From assembly GCA_964370215.1 (NCBI GenBank), contig CAYJIM010000058.1:1-14787 (forward strand): a stretch of DNA of 14,787 nt. Direction: 5' to 3'. This document shows positions 14,686 to 14,787 of this stretch, piece after piece (position 1 is the first letter of the stretch; each line of letters starts with the position of its first letter). The DNA comes from Massiliimalia sp964370215. Lineage in GTDB: Bacteria; Bacillota; Clostridia; Oscillospirales; Ruminococcaceae. The position numbers were made by a program, and so were the translations under genes. The notes beneath the pieces are model-generated. The model made no database searches and was not told the DNA's origin. It saw only the letters and a program-made list of their open reading frames with translations.

Positions 14686-14787
14686 GTGAGTGAAAAGTGA
14701 AGAGTGAATGGGTAAGGGACGGGTCGCCCGTCCCGATTGGTTGAGTGAAGAGTGAATAGGTAGGGGCGATTCACGAATCGCCCGCAA
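14686..14787. repeat. Two tandem units of a hairpin repeat at the window edge
   Basis: The 14-base AGTGAAGAGTGAAT occurs at 14696-14709 and again 48 bases later at 14744-14757. Each copy is followed by a GG-TA-GGG segment and a perfect hairpin: GGGACGGG/CCCGTCCC (14716-14734) and GGGCGATTC/GAATCGCCC (14764-14783). The second unit runs off the window. It resembles TAGGGGCGACC with CGTCCGCAA on the minus strand of the metG-tatD spacer (about 12250-12276). It lies upstream of the metG promoter and holds no gene. Confidence 0.6.

Noticed and set aside
14686..14787. CRISPR array at the right edge
   Set aside because: Only two units are visible, the shared block is 14 bases and the intervening parts are perfect palindromes, unlike spacers; no cas genes are present.

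Overview
The window looks like a chromosomal housekeeping segment of a low-to-mid GC Firmicute, most likely a gut-type member of class Clostridia. This rests on several observations: the rplU-prp-rpmA order with an L27 N-terminal extension fit for Prp cleavage, a lysine riboswitch, a methionine T-box, Mini-ribonuclease III, YitT, an archaeal-type aspartate-semialdehyde dehydrogenase, and palindrome-rich intergenic repeats. Finer taxonomy is not supported by the sequence alone. There is no phage, CRISPR array, insertion sequence, rRNA or tRNA gene. Nearly all the DNA is assigned to recognisable genes.

Left part (14-3610, minus strand): queA and tgt form a queuosine tRNA-modification operon ending in a strong terminator. 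A membrane diguanylate cyclase gene with its own promoter follows.

Lysine block (3755-6978, plus strand): a consensus promoter starts a transcript that opens directly with a lysine riboswitch and a terminator. It continues into asd, dapA and dapB, three consecutive enzymes of the diaminopimelate/lysine pathway. The best promoter for the divergent queA-tgt operon lies inside the expression platform of this riboswitch, so the two leaders should be antisense over about 180 nt.

Ribosome/GTPase block (7282-10238, plus strand): a promoter and an L21-type leader precede rplU, prp and rpmA. A terminator and a second, very long hairpin with a T tract follow, then obg and mrnC (Mini-III) and another terminator. 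All of these genes serve ribosome biogenesis.

Right part: yitT (plus) and tatD (minus) converge on a perfect bidirectional terminator. Upstream of tatD is a 337-bp stretch packed with inverted repeats, then metG (minus), which is controlled by a T-box with an AUG specifier and its own promoter. The window ends in a second palindromic repeat cluster that shares a motif with the metG-tatD spacer.

No clearly new multi-gene system is visible. The points most worth a second look are regulatory and structural: the queA promoter inside the lysine riboswitch, the double hairpin before obg, the intercistronic hairpin between dapA and dapB, the two palindromic repeat clusters, and an unexplained short reading frame between dapB and rplU.
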